From: Lepas anatifera
Lineage: Eukaryota > Arthropoda > Thecostraca > Lepadidae
Length of the DNA: 64,000 bases
Direction: 5' to 3'
NCBI GenBank assembly: GCA_034440635.1
Contig: JAOTON010002121.1
Coordinates: 292,394-356,393 of the forward strand
Positions within the stretch are counted from its first letter, which is position 1. Each line of letters begins with the position of its first letter. The position numbers and the translations under genes were made by a program. The notes under the pieces are model-generated. The model did no database searches and had not been told where the DNA came from. It was given only the letters and a program-made list of their open reading frames with translations. Below are positions 33,942 to 44,540 of this stretch, piece after piece.

Positions 33942-34328
33942 TTACAAGAGAGAAATCAAAGAATCACGATCCAAAGATTCTTCTGGCAGTAGATTCCAGT
34001 CCCTGATGGTCTTTGGAAGGAATGAGTGCAGACGGTAATCGGTCCTGCACTGCGGCATGACAAACTGCTGGTGGTGCCCTCGTCTTGCCCGCTCAGGGAG
34101 CGGTGTTAGCTTTTCTCTTAGCTCATCTGCTTCTACGTTGCCATTGGCGATCTTTCGAAGCATTGTTAGGCGTGCCGCCTTCCGTCGCTGCTCAAGCAGT
34201 GGCCATTTGAGCTGACTTAGCATGACTGAGACACTAGAGGTGCGTTTGTAGTCCCTCATCACGAACCGCGCAGCTCTGCGTTGAATTGCTTCGATTCTGT
34301 TGATATCATTTTGATGATGAGGATCCAC
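33942..34328 (-). pseudogene. C-terminal tail of the CR1-like ORF2
   Basis: 128 codons starting WDPHHQNDINRIEAIQRRAA (by frame) and ending RDWNLLPEESLDRDSLISLL before a stop. This tail follows the thumb in CR1-like ORF2 and is well preserved. It is joined to the RT by a frameshift near 34330. Confidence 0.85.
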
Positions 34329-35242
34329 ACAGAGCTAGCATATTCCAAGCAAGGGCGCACATATGCTTTGTATGCGGTTTCCTTTACCTTTCGTGAGCTG
34401 ATTTTCAAATTCCTCCTCAGGAAACCTAATGTCTTGTTAGCTTTTGAACAAACATTCTCGATGTGCAGTTTCCAGGTCAGGTCCTTGCTGAGTGTGACGC
34501 CCAGGTACTTGACGTAGCTGACTGTTTCTAGATTGTGCCCATGTAAGACATATTGGTACTGCATTGGTTCTCTGCTGCGGGTGATTGGAAGTGAGGTACA
34601 TTTCTTCGGATGAAACTGCATATCCCACTTCTCCTCCCAGCGAGCAAGCTTGTCCAAGTCTTTTTGTAGGCTGAACTGGTCTGCAGTGTTGGAAACTACG
34701 TTGTAGGCTGCAGTATCATCAGCAAACAACCGCGTGCGTGCTGCTAGGGTGTCCGGAAGGTCATTTATGTACACGAGGAAGAGACAGGGGCCGAGGACAC
34801 TGCCCTGTGGAACTCCGGATGTGGCCGGAATGAACCCGGACTTGCTTCCGTTAACCACCACTGCCTGTCTTCTATCCTTCAGGAAGTCGGATATCCAGTT
34901 GTTAATCCTTCCTTTAATGCCATACTGGCTGAGCTTGTGAATAAGTAGGCTATGGTTTACTTTGTCAAACGCCTTAGCAAAATCCATGACCAGGACGTCA
35001 GTTTGAAAGCCACTGGCCAAGTTTTCATTTAGCTCTTCTACTAATTCCAAAAGCTGTGTCTCACATGACCTCTTTTTTCGGAATCCATGCTGGCTGTTAT
35101 TCATGATGCTGTTAAGTTCCAGGTGTGTCATTATTGTACTGGTCAGAATGTGCTCCATTACCTTGCAGCACACACTGGTGAGGGAAACTGGGCGGTAGTT
35201 GGCTGGGTCGTGTGTCTGCCCTTTCTTAAACACTGGTGTCAC
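34262..35242 (-). pseudogene. Reverse transcriptase domain of the CR1-like element
   Basis: 327 codons in one open frame. TPVFKKGQ...NYRPVSLTS opens the fingers. DFAKAFD (catalytic Asp at residue 87) is motif A, SGVPQGS at 142-148 is motif B, and FADD at 173-176 is motif C with both catalytic aspartates. KYLGVTLSKDLTWKLHI is the thumb region. All core catalytic residues are intact, so the RT itself decayed little. The last about 20 residues are out of frame; the true tail continues in the frame of 33942-34328. Confidence 0.95.
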
Positions 35243-35679
35243 AAGGGCGTCCTTCCAGTCTATCGGGACTAGACCGAGTCAAGCGATGTTTGGTAAATCA
35301 TCGTGAGTATAGGGGCCGCTTCATGTGCGAGTTCTTTCAAGACACGGGTGCTCAGGCCATCAGGCCCGGCTGCTTTCCTTGGGTTCAGGTTGGACAGAAG
35401 CTTTCTAACTCCGTGCTCGGTTATAATCACTCCATCAACAACTGGGAAGGTGTTCGAGGCATGCCGCACTTGCGTTGAAATTCCTCGTAGCTGTAAGTTT
35501 TGCCCTCACCAAAAACAGATTTGAATTGTCTGTTGAGTATCTCCGCCTGTTGTTCCGGGTTTGATACTAAGCGTTCACCGTCTTTCAGTGGTGCAACTCC
35601 GATGTTCGATGACTTCATATGCTTAATATAAGTCCAAAATATTTTGTCTTTGGTCGATTGTGCCGACTCAACACCTTCA

Positions 35680-36339
35680 AAAATAGAGTTGAGATACTGC
35701 CAATAAGCTCGCCTCAGCTTCCGCTGAACTTCTCTTCGAAGCTGCTGATACTGCTTTTGAGCTCTTCAGTTCCTCTTTTTCGCATCTTTTGAAAAGCCGG
35801 TTTTTCCTGTTTATTAGTTGGCGAAGTTCTCTGGGTATCCAAGGCTTGTTCTCTTTAGAGCGCGTCTTCTTATGTGGTATAAACCTGGATATGGCATCTG
35901 AGATGGTGTCCTTAAACATGTTCCACAGCTCATCAGCAGTGGCCGTGCGGTTCAACGGACCCATTCTGACGAGAAGGTCAATACATACCTCCTTCAGCCC
36001 CTGCCAATTTGCCTTATTGTACAATGGAACAAGTCTGGGTGTCTGTTTGTGTTCCTGTGCGTAAAGGCTAAATTCACAGTACACAGCGTCGTGATCAGAG
36101 AGACCTGGAAGTACCTCAACTCTTGGGACAAGATGAGGACTGTTGGTTATCACCAGATCTAGTGTGTTGTTTGCACGTGTTGGAGAGGTGACCAGCTGCT
36201 CTAAACCATGATCACAAAGGATGTCGACAAATTCGTTGTGTAGTCTTGGGTAAACCGGGTTAGGCTTTAGTGACATCATTTTCCAATCCCAGCTCGGAAA
36301 GTTGCAATCGCCACTAATCAATAGGTGGGCGTTTGGCAC
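35680..36339 (-). pseudogene. Endonuclease-domain fragment of the CR1-like element
   Basis: 220 codons. ISGDCNFPSWDW near the start is the GDFN-type motif. TLDLVITNSP near residue 60 and LSDHDAVYCEF near residue 80 are the last AP-endonuclease motifs, with the SDH catalytic histidine present. The metal-binding residues of the N-terminal half are lost by truncation at about 36345. After residue about 195 the sequence leaves the true frame (serine/alanine-rich end), marking the first frameshift. Confidence 0.85.
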
Positions 36340-36350
36340 AGTAGCTGCTC

Positions 36351-37268
36351 GAGTTATTGAAATTATATATAGAAATTACATATTAGTATTTGTACAGCAA
36401 GTTGTATCATATTATATACTATTCATTAACAGTTGTATACACGGACACAGCCCTTCGTCGGAATCATCATGAAGGCAAAATATGGGAATCTTTTGATGAG
36501 ATGAGATGAAAAATGACAAAGCAAAAGACTCGAGATCACGGCTCACACTATGGCCGATTATTATGATGATTGTCTACCTTTCCCTCTCTGGAAGTTGGGG
36601 AAACGGGCTCCCCTGTCTCCCTCTGGCGGATCCCCTATCGTCCTGAAGCCCAGGCCGGTGACATATCTCGGGGGGCTGGGGGCCCTTACCACCTGAGGGT
36701 GTATTTTTGCATGTTGAGGGGTTCTCACCAAGCGTAGTTTTTATGCACTTCCTAAGTGATGAATGTTTCAATAGTCTCATTAAGGAGTGACGGAGCAAAT
36801 TTGGGCAGACACGACTGTGTCTGCAGAGGGCAAGCAACTAGTGCAACGGAAATCTGCGGCTGGAGTAGGTAGTGGACGGACGACAAATCAGAAAAGACGC
36901 TATAAAACAGGGCGCCTCTGCGAAGGTCCACCCCCTGAAGCTGATTTTGAGGCACCTGTAGCGAACAGCTCCCACATTTTCAGAGCACATTCTGCGTCCG
37001 CCATGGACGCCAGATGCCCACAGGGACGGTTTCACGAATCTTGGGGAAGGGACCACCTTCGCCCCCTCCCTGTATCCGCTCCTGCCCTCGGGCACTTGCC
37101 TCGTGGCTCGATTTCAGCAGGAAGTGCTGAAGTATTGAACATGGTTGCGTTTGGCAAGGACTGCGGTTATCGGCCTCCTGGGATGCCTCGTCATACGACT
37201 AGTCGATTATAAAGCTGCCGTCAGGGTTTTGGTTAGCTGACCAAGGCCGATCATGGTCATAGATGCTA
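36351..37268. other. Unassigned spacer with possible MITE remnants
   Basis: At 36436-36466 the phrase CACGGACACAGCCCTTCGTC resembles one arm of the small MITE at 51449-51645. A right-end-like CTCCCTGTATCCGCTCCTG near 37065-37084 and GGCGGATCC near 36626 could be the ends of a decayed hAT-like MITE. ORF 36787-37212 has no recognisable domain. Nothing else can be supported. Confidence 0.35.
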
Positions 37269-38116
37269 TTAACACGCGCATTGACGGGGGTCTGAGCCAC
37301 CTTCGCTTTGACGAGGGGGGCGGGTACCCGCCCCCCCTAAGATCTCGAGAACCCCGATAGGTAGCGAAAAACGGTAAACGGCGTTGGGTAGCCCATCCAC
37401 TTCTCCATCGAAAATATTTGAACCATTTTCTTCAGGTCACATTTAAGGTCACGAGAGGTCAAAACATGCCGTAATAGGGATAATATGTAAATTAAGTTTT
37501 TTGGCCATTTCATCTGAACAAGTAAAGATAGAGCAAAACGACTTAAACTGTATGAATCGTCGCAGCAAGCCGAATCGAATGATATATAATCTGACCTTGC
37601 TAGGTCAAATCAAGGATTTGACCTGACCTGAGGTCAGGTCAGAGTCAAATTATATAAAATGCATATCATTAGAACCTCAAAGCCAAGGCGAGTCTAATGC
37701 ACCTAAAATAAACGCTCTATCACTATTCGTTACTGAGTTATACAGTAAAAAACAATTTTCCCATGTATTTCCAATGGAGGGGTCATGCCTCGTACCTGAC
37801 CTTAGGCTATCGATATCAAAAATACCGGAACATATTTTAGAGAACTCGGTGGGCCCAATGTGTGATGAGTTTATATCGGATAAGTTCACCTTGCTCCGAC
37901 TCATGCTATCCTAAACTTTTTTTGAGGTCAGGTCACTTGACCTGTACTGGTGACCTGACCTGAGATGACTTAACCTTAAATTTTTTTACAAAAGTTGTAA
38001 AAATGATGAGGGAAAAGGTTTACCAAGTACAGCGGCGCTACGCACCGCTGTTTCTCTGCTATCTCCGAAAAACCCGAGGGGGTTGGGTACCCGTCCCCCG
38101 TCAATGCGCGAGTTAA
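37269..38116. mobile_element. TTAA MITE family F1, copy a (848 bp)
   Basis: TTAACACGCGCATTGACGGG starts the left TIR and its inverted form, CCCGTCAATGCGCG then AGTTAA, ends the right one; TTAA lies at both edges (37269-37272, 38113-38116). The left subterminus holds a perfect palindrome at 37315-37336. The interior contains many AGGTCA/TGACCT hexamers, including clusters at 37617-37645 and 37922-37966. No ORF is conserved with copies b and c. piggyBac-type mobilisation is inferred from TTAA. Confidence 0.75.
37315..37336. repeat. 22-bp perfect palindrome in F1
   Basis: Six G, then CGGGTACCCG, then six C. It can extrude as a short cruciform. Copies b and c keep only part of it (AGGTACCC near 55350, GCGGGTACCCGC near 56348). 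Confidence 0.95.
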
Positions 38117-38600
38117 GTCTGTAAGTATTGCGGAAACATAAACTATATCAGACTTGATTTGCATTCGTTGATGGGGAGACTCGAGCCGTTGAGTTGAGTT
38201 CACACTTGCGTCACAATGCAGCCAAATCGCCTGATGACCTTATACGTTCTTTGCTTGAGGCTTAACACGCGCCCTGCTGGGGAGGAGGGGCGAAATTCAC
38301 CCTTCCCTTCAGGTTTTCCCCAAATGACGCAGAAACGGAGACGACCAACGAAAGTTACAGTGCCTCATCCCTGATTGGTTTTGCACATCCGACAACATGT
38401 TTACCTCAGGTCATGTCATTACAAAGGAACTGTTCAAGATCAAGCGACCCAACCTCAATACCTTAAATCACGAGTTTGAAGCAGCGCCAATGAAATACCT
38501 GCTAACCGATCAGTTGTGAGCCAATCAGTTCAGAACTTTTGAGAAATGATGAAGTCATTATTGTCTACAAATCTGCTATCTCAGAGTTTTAATTTTTTAC

Positions 38601-39577
38601 TTAACACGCACCCCGCTGGGGGCGAAATTCGCCCGCTTCTGGTTTTCCACAGATATCGCAAAAACGAAAAAGCAGAATAACGAAACTTACAGTACCTTAT
38701 CCCTGATCATTTCAGGCATTTGATCAAATTTTTGATGTCAGGTCAAGGATCTATTCAAGGTCAAGCGACCCGACCTCAAAACCTAAAATCACGAGTTTGA
38801 AGCGGCGCCTAAGGAACATCAGCCAACTGATCAATTTGAAACTTTTACAATATGATGAGGTGATAAGGGTCTACAAATCTGCTATCTCGGAATTTGGATA
38901 TTGTTGACCTAAGGTGGGATCAATTTTTGCTCACCCCATTGTAAGTCTGAGGAGAAAAATAAAAAGGGCTCGTTTTCAGGAAATGCTGGATAGATAAAGC
39001 TGAAATTCCTCAAACCGTGTATTCTTACCACGATCATGGGCATGAAGTTGAGTTTTTGACCATCTGACCTCGCAAAGGTCATGTCAGGTCACTGGAGCAT
39101 ATAGTGATTTTTTTGCAAATGACTTCGCACTGAATTGAGATAAAGCTCCTATTTTGCTTGCATTGTGCTTATATTGTCATAGGGAGTCGATTTTTATGCA
39201 ACATGACAATACCAGGTCATCACGTGACCCTGACTTAGGTCGAGGTCAGGTCATCATAGTTACATCATTCGATTCGCCACGATGAGAGGAGTCCAATTAT
39301 GCATGAATATTTGATCTAGCTCCGCTAAATAGGAAGCCAGAGGGGGAAACGTACACTGCCCTGTTGTAACCCTTCTCCGACCTATGCTGACCTTAATATT
39401 GACCTTACATAAAAATACTTCGTATAACTTCTCTTCGTCTCGTCAAGGGCTTTCGAAAGCAGTCCGTAACTTTTATTTAGCTTTCCTTGGAAATGAGATA
39501 CGGAGGGTGGGGGCGAAATACGCCCCTCCCCAAAGCAGGGCGCGTCATGCCAGGGACCCCAGTGGAGCGCGTGTTAA
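38601..39577. mobile_element. F2 copy b (977 bp), nested in copy a
   Basis: TTAA at 38601-38604 and 39574-39577. Left TIR TTAACACGCACCCCGCTGGG, right TIR CCCCAGTGGAGCGCGTGTTA plus A. This uninterrupted copy serves as reference for the family: it lacks both SINEs of copy c and shows the empty site of each (near 38935 and 39228). Confidence 0.75.
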
Positions 39578-40090
39578 GATAGTGTTAATTTTTCGGTCAA
39601 CTCATTAGAAATACATAACGAAAAATGAAAAGGACTATTTTCAGTAATAATTAGATATATCAACGTGAAAGCCCCTATATCATCCATTTTTTAGCACGAT
39701 GCTGACCATAAAGTTGAGTTCTTGAGCATCTCATCCTTTAACACGCGCCCCGCTGGGGAGGACAAAATTCGCCCCCCCTCCTCATGGTTTTTCCCACATA
39801 ACGCACAAACGAAGAAACGCAGATCAACGAAACTTCCGGTACCTTATCCCTGATCAATTTTACGCATCTGACCAAATTTTTTAGGTCAGGTCATGTCAGG
39901 TCAAGGAGCTATCTAAGATCAAGCGACCCGACCTCAAAACCTAAAATCAGTAGTTTCAAGCGGCGCCTAAGGAACATCTGCCAACCGATCAGTTTCAAAC
40001 TTTCACAATATATAATGAGGTCATTAAGGTTTACAAATCTGCTATCTCGGAATTTTGATATTGTTGACCTAAGGTAGGGCCAATTTTTTG

Positions 40091-40454
40091 GTCACCCTCT
40101 TTTATAAATTTTGTTCAAGTCGTTCCTAGTACGGCTGCTGGAGTCGGAGTCTCACTAAAGTCATCAAGGGATTTGTCACGGAGACCCCGACCCCACCACC
40201 CAAACGAGCAACTCCCTCAATGGAGGGTCAATTTAGAAGCCAAAGTTTAACGTCCCACAAAGCACAGGGACGGCCGCCCCGCTCAGGTCACCCTCTCATC
40301 AGTCAGTTGCCAGCCGACCTGTACGTCGGGTAAACTATTGAGCGCCGGAGCGTCTCAGGGGAACCGATCCCAAGCCTGGACATGCACTGCCACTGCATGC
40401 TTCTGAGCAGCGGGCCGGAGCCCAACGCTCCACCAACTGAGCTACCGGGGCGGC
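40091..40454 (-). mobile_element. tRNA-derived SINE, family 1
   Basis: Reading down from 40454, the head is GCCGCCCCGGTAGCTCAGTT then GGTGGAGCG. TAGCTCAGTTGG is a perfect RNA polymerase III A box; GGATCGGTTCCCC about 75 bases on is a weak B box. The 3' half (to 40091) ends AACAAAATTTATAAAA and has no long A tail. The intact F2b copy lacks it, confirming insertion. A head-less relative lies at 62041-62226. The A-to-B distance is long for a tRNA, so it is not a gene. Confidence 0.7.
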
Positions 40455-40621
40455 ATTATAAGCCTATGGTGAAAAATTGAAAGGGCTCGTTTTAAGTAAA
40501 TAATGGATAGATAAAGCTAAAAATCCTCAAAACGGGTAAAAATCCTATTCTTACCACGAACTTGACGATAAAGTTTTTTCGCATTCCAATACGTTTATTA
40601 CAAATGAATCTCGGTCAAATT

Positions 40622-40852
40622 AACATGCATCATTAACAACATCCACAACATCCATCAAACAGCACACATGTAGTACACAGCATGCATCAAACAGCACCCA
40701 TGTAGTACACAATGCGTCAAACAACACGTATGTAGCGCACAACATGCATCCAACAGCACGCCTGTAGCGTACAACATGCATCAAATCGCACGCCTGTAGC
40801 GCACAGAACGCATCAAACCGCACACAATGCATCAAACTCTTGACGATAAAGC
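40622..40852. repeat. 30-bp minisatellite in F2c
   Basis: About seven diverged units of the form GCATCAAACAGCACGCCTGT then AGCGCACAAC. Because the period is near 30 bp, the minus strand shows a cysteine-rich in-frame repeat ORF (40620-40886), an artefact. It is absent from F2b. Confidence 0.8.
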
Positions 40853-41034
40853 TGATTTGTTGCCAATCTGACCTCTCGAAGGTCATGTCAGGTCATAGGA
40901 GCATACAGTATTTGTTTTGCCAATAACTTCTCACTGAATTGAGATAAAGCTCTTATTTTGCTTGCATTTTGCTTATATTGTCACGGGAGTCGATTGATAT
41001 GCAACATGACTATACCAGCTCACCCTGTGACCCT

Positions 41035-41219
41035 GACCTATTTTTTTGGGGCTTATCGACGCACCAACTGCCAGGGTCATATGGCGTCGCCAACTCTTTC
41101 CCTGTTGGAAGGGTTTCTCGGGAGCCAGCTTGCTCCTTGTTCAGGGAAGCCGCCGGGCCTTGAACCCGGGTCGGCTGCGTGGCAGACAGCTACGCTGACC
41201 ACTCCACTACCGCGCCCCC
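41035..41219 (-). mobile_element. tRNA-Gly-derived SINE, family 2, copy a
   Basis: Minus strand from 41219: GGGGCGCGGTAGTGGAGTGG and so on. An anticodon arm GCTGT-CTGCCAC-GCAGC (loop anticodon GCC, glycine) and a T arm CCGGG-TTCAAGG-CCCGG can be drawn. The acceptor stem does not pair and a 100-base tail with an A run (plus-strand T run) follows, so it is a retroposed SINE. The target repeats TGACCCTGACC on both sides; F2b shows the empty site. Confidence 0.8.
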
Positions 41220-41251
41220 TGACCCTGACCCTGACCGTGACCCTGACCTAG
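41218..41251. repeat. TGACCC hexamer run
   Basis: CTGACCCTGACCCTGACCGTGACC and on, about five hexamers next to the SINE's 5' edge. The target copy in F2b has only one GTGACCCTGAC, so the run grew after, or with, the insertion. (Motif quoted in two parts: CTGACCCTGACC, CTGACCGTGACC.). Confidence 0.7.
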
Positions 41252-41759
41252 CCCGAGGCCAGGTCATTCTCACAATTTGACCTAGCAAGGTCATATTATA
41301 CATCATTCGATTTGCCACGATGAGAGGAATCCAATAACGCATAAATATTTGCTCTAGCTTTGCTGAGTAAATTTATAGAGGTGGAAACGTACTCTACGCT
41401 GCTGTAAGTCTATGGAACCTTCTTTGACATATGCTGACCTCAACATTGACCTGACATAAAATACTTCGATAATTGCTCTTCGCCTAGTCAAGAGCTTTCG
41501 AACGCCGTCCGTAATTTTTCCTTAGCTTTTCTGGGAAATGAGATACGGAGGCGGGGAGCGAAAAACGCACCCCAAGCGAGGCGCGTCATGCAAGGGACCC
41601 CAGCGGGGCGCGTCATGCAAGGGACCCCAGCGGGGCGCGTATTTAAGGCCATGTGAGGTCACCTTAGCATACAGTTATCATATTGCCCATAACTTTGCAC
41701 TGAATTGAGATAGAGCTTCCATTCTGGTTTTGCTGTGCTTTTTCATCACGGGAAGTCGA

Positions 41760-43975
41760 TTAACCCTCGCCCTACGGGGCATCGATGGCCCCCCTAAGGC
41801 TTTTTCGGGATAGCAGAAAAACGATGAAACGCAGGACCGCGGTTGAGGGCTCTATCTCTCACTCCATCATTTTCACACCATCTCTAAAATCGTTTACCCC
41901 GGGTCACCCAAGGTCAGATCACCAGGCGAGGTCAACCAAGGTCACCTCACTTCAACTCTTGAGCTCTAAAAGAACTACGTTTTTCAGTTGATCGTTTTTA
42001 AACTTCCTACAGTTCATGGCCCCGCCAGGGTCTACAAGATGGTGTATATCCGAAATTTTTCGATTTCGTGACCTACGGTCAGGTCACGAGGTGACCTCTC
42101 TCATGGGAAAAAAGCTGTCTTATGATCTAAAAGCCACAAAAACGATGCAAATGCTCGGCTTGCTCAGAAAAGCGTTCTTGGACACCCTATCACGGATTCC
42201 AGGGGTCATATTTTCCATTTGACCTCTCTAAGGTCATCCAAGGTCACCAGGGTCAAAAACAGTATTTTGGCAATAACTTTTGACCTAATTAAGCTAGAGC
42301 ATTGAACCAAACACCATCATGTATGTCTCATCACTAGCTTTCATTTGATATACGGAAAGGTCACTTTCTGACCTTTCGTGACCTCAGGTCACATTGGGTC
42401 ACGAGGTTATCTCTGGACTTCAAACCACTGGCAGGAGGTCATTACGTTCTAAATAACGGAAAAGGGCCGGAATTTTCCTATCAAATGTAATTTACTGGAT
42501 ATCAATAGCTCTAATGGCATAAGAGTTATGCCCAGTTTTCTTAACCTTCGCCCGGGTGGAGGTCTTTTTAGACCCTCCCTCGGGTTTTTCCGAAGTGACC
42601 AAAAAAACGGCAGCGCGCAGCGCCACCAAACTTGGTCTAGCTGTTCCTTCATCATTTGTACATCTTTCCTAAAAATCTTAGCTCAAGGTCATATCAGGTC
42701 AGGTCACCAGGCCAGGTGAAGTGACCTCACCTCAAAAAATGTTTAGAACTGCATAACTAAAAGGAGGGTCAATCGATCAAGTTAAAACTCATACCACATA
42801 TTGGGCCCACAAGGAGCTACATCATATGTTCCGGGATTTTTATATTGGTGATCTAAGGTCAAGTGCAGAGCATGGCCTTTCCATTGTAAATACATTGGGA
42901 AAATCACGAAATTAGCTTTTCTCAGAAGTATGCATGAAATCAACCTTAAACATCGATTACGACTTGCCCTTAGCCCATTTCCGAAGTTGATGCCGAAAAT
43001 GTGGACTTGTGACCTTTGAAAGGTCATCTTAGGTCAAATAAACATTTTTTGGTGTTTTACTCTATAAATTTTGAATAACCAAAGATAGAACTTTTATTTT
43101 GTCACCAAAGTGTTTGTACAGTCACTGCAAGCCAAATGATATACATCATGACTATACCAGGTCAAGTTGGGTCAGACCGTTGACCTGGGTCAGGTCAAAT
43201 TTTTAAATTTGACCTGGCATAACAATATTATATACTATTCGATTCGTATTGAAAAGACGATTGCAATGGTGCATCAACTATGACTGTATCTTGCTTGATT
43301 TGGAATTTATTAGCGAAAAAGGAAACGCCCTTATGCATGGGTGGCTATGGACATTCCCAAGAATATTCCCAGTATTCAGTGACCTGTAGCTCCCTAGGCT
43401 TTGACTTGACGCAAAAATGAATGCCAGTGAATAGAAGAGCAACTCAAGAGCTTTCGAATGGTGTTAGAAAAATGTTTCTAGCTATCATAGTTTCTAAGAT
43501 ATATTAGGTTTTCTTAGTACACCTCATATTAGCGATTTTGACCTATTTTGACCTCTGGTGACCTTGGTATTGACCTGACGAGAAAAATGACCAAAGTATT
43601 TTAGGTATCATTTTTGAAGAGCTTTTGATTGGCGTTTTGCGATTTTTTCTAGCTCTCTTAGTTTTTGAGATCGTGGGGGTCTTTTCTTGCCCCCTCCCAC
43701 CAGGGCGAAGGTGGCTCCTACCCTCCACCGGGGCAAGGGTTAAGCATTGCATATTTGAGAGAAAATAGCCTATTGCGACCTAACTTGACCTCTGGAGGTC
43801 AAACCATTGACCTGAGCGCTTAAACATGCGAAGTAATTTCTTACTCAATTCACGCGAGCTTTCTAATGCACTTTGCAGATTTGCGCTAACCCCCCATATT
43901 TTCGGAGTTAGAGGGGGCCATCGATGCCCCCGGTGGGGTGAAGGTGGCGCCGGACCCCGGTGGGGCGCGGGTTAA
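41760..43975. mobile_element. TTAA MITE family F3, copy a, nested in F2a and split by F3b
   Basis: TTAA at 41760-41763 and 43972-43975. Left TIR TTAACCCTCGCCCTACGGGG, right TIR CCCCGGTGGGGCGCGGGTTA plus A. Without F3b it is about 1.01 kb, like copies c and d, which are inverted relative to it. The inner part is full of AGGTCA hexamers, including TGACCTACGGTCAGGTCACG near 42070. CCC-starting TIRs with TTAA fit piggyBac-type MITEs. Confidence 0.75.
42541..43743. mobile_element. F3-related element, copy b, nested in F3a
   Basis: TTAA at 42541-42544 and 43740-43743; left TIR TTAACCTTCGCCCGGGTGG, right TIR CACCGGGGCAAGGGTTAA. It is flanked by CAGTTTTC and GCATTGCAT. In F3c and F3d the same place reads, inverted, ATGCAATGCTTAAGAAA, a single uninterrupted TTAA. 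This is direct proof of a TTAA target duplication. The interior is only loosely similar to F3a and closer to F1 in places. Confidence 0.75.
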
Positions 43976-44460
43976 TATGCGTCACCAGGCCATCATGTGA
44001 CCCTGACGTAGCTTGAGATCAGGTCATTTTATTGCTTGACATAGCGTGGCCATATAATACATAATTTCGACGGGTGGTACATAACGTATTACATAATGCG
44101 ATTTGCCACGGTGAGAGGACCCCATCGATGCCTAAATATTTTCTTTATGTCTCCACAGTACGGATGTATAGGGGAACATCTACAATGCCCTGTTACAAGC
44201 CTATGGAACCTTCCTGGTCCTCTGGTGACCTCACATAAGATAGCTAAAATAGCTGACATAAAATAGCTAGTATAGTTTATATTTGAATCGTTAAGAGATT
44301 TCGAACACGGTCAGTAATTTTTATTTAGCTTTGCCAGGAAATGAGATATAGAGAGGGGGAGGGCGAAATACGCCCGTCAGCGGGAGGCGTCATGCCAGGG
44401 ACCTCAGGAGAGGGGTGTACCCCTACTCCAGCCTAAAAGACATGGCTTTCTAGCATTCTT

Positions 44461-44462
<2 letters not shown>

Positions 44463-44539
<77 letters not shown>
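44463..44539. repeat. TA dinucleotide microsatellite
   Basis: An unbroken run of about 38 TA units directly after the F2a nest. Confidence 0.98.

Positions 44540-44540
<1 letters not shown>

Larger units (their letters stand above)
33942..36350 (-). pseudogene. CR1/Jockey-superfamily non-LTR retrotransposon, 5'-truncated and frameshifted
   Basis: ORF2 of a LINE, reading from 36350 down. It keeps the C-terminal half of the apurinic endonuclease domain, the linker, the whole reverse transcriptase and the C-terminal tail. Family members nick target DNA and copy their own RNA in the nucleus. This copy is dead. ORF1 and the N-terminal half of EN are missing. The frame changes about four times (near 35765, 35465, 35255 and 34330). 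The RT motifs and the tail WDPHHQND...RRAARFV place it in the CR1-like part of the Jockey superfamily; the clade is inferred from motifs, not a tree. Confidence 0.9.
39738..41646. mobile_element. F2 copy c, nested in copy a, carrying two SINEs and a minisatellite
   Basis: TTAA at 39738-39741 and 41643-41646; left TIR TTAACACGCGCCCCGCTGGG. The right end is duplicated: the phrase GGGACCCCAGCGGGGCGCGT occurs twice (about 41595-41614 and 41622-41641). After removing two SINEs and the 40575-40855 minisatellite insert, about 1.05-1.1 kb remains, the family's normal size. Confidence 0.7.
38262..44420. mobile_element. TTAA MITE family F2, copy a: host of a four-element nest
   Basis: The outer element starts TTAACACGCGCCCTGCTGGG (38262) and ends in a decayed CCAGGGACCTCAGGAGAGGG (about 44420). 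Its own sequence survives in four pieces (38262-38600, 39578-39737, 41647-41759, 43976-44420), about 1.06 kb in all, close to the 977-bp copy b. The joins fall exactly where F2b, F2c and F3a sit, and TTAA stands at each join. Alignment of the pieces to F2b across the joins shows continuous order. It is rich in AGGTCA hexamers. Confidence 0.7.

Noticed and set aside
36787..37212. 141-codon plus ORF
   Set aside because: Overlaps minus-strand frames of similar size and probable MITE remnants; no motif.
40400..40454. tRNA gene with TAGCTCAGTTGG A box
   Set aside because: The B box is weak and about 75 bases away; the sequence continues as a dispersed SINE.
41150..41219. tRNA-Gly gene
   Set aside because: Anticodon and T arms fold, but the acceptor stem does not pair and a SINE body with target duplication follows.
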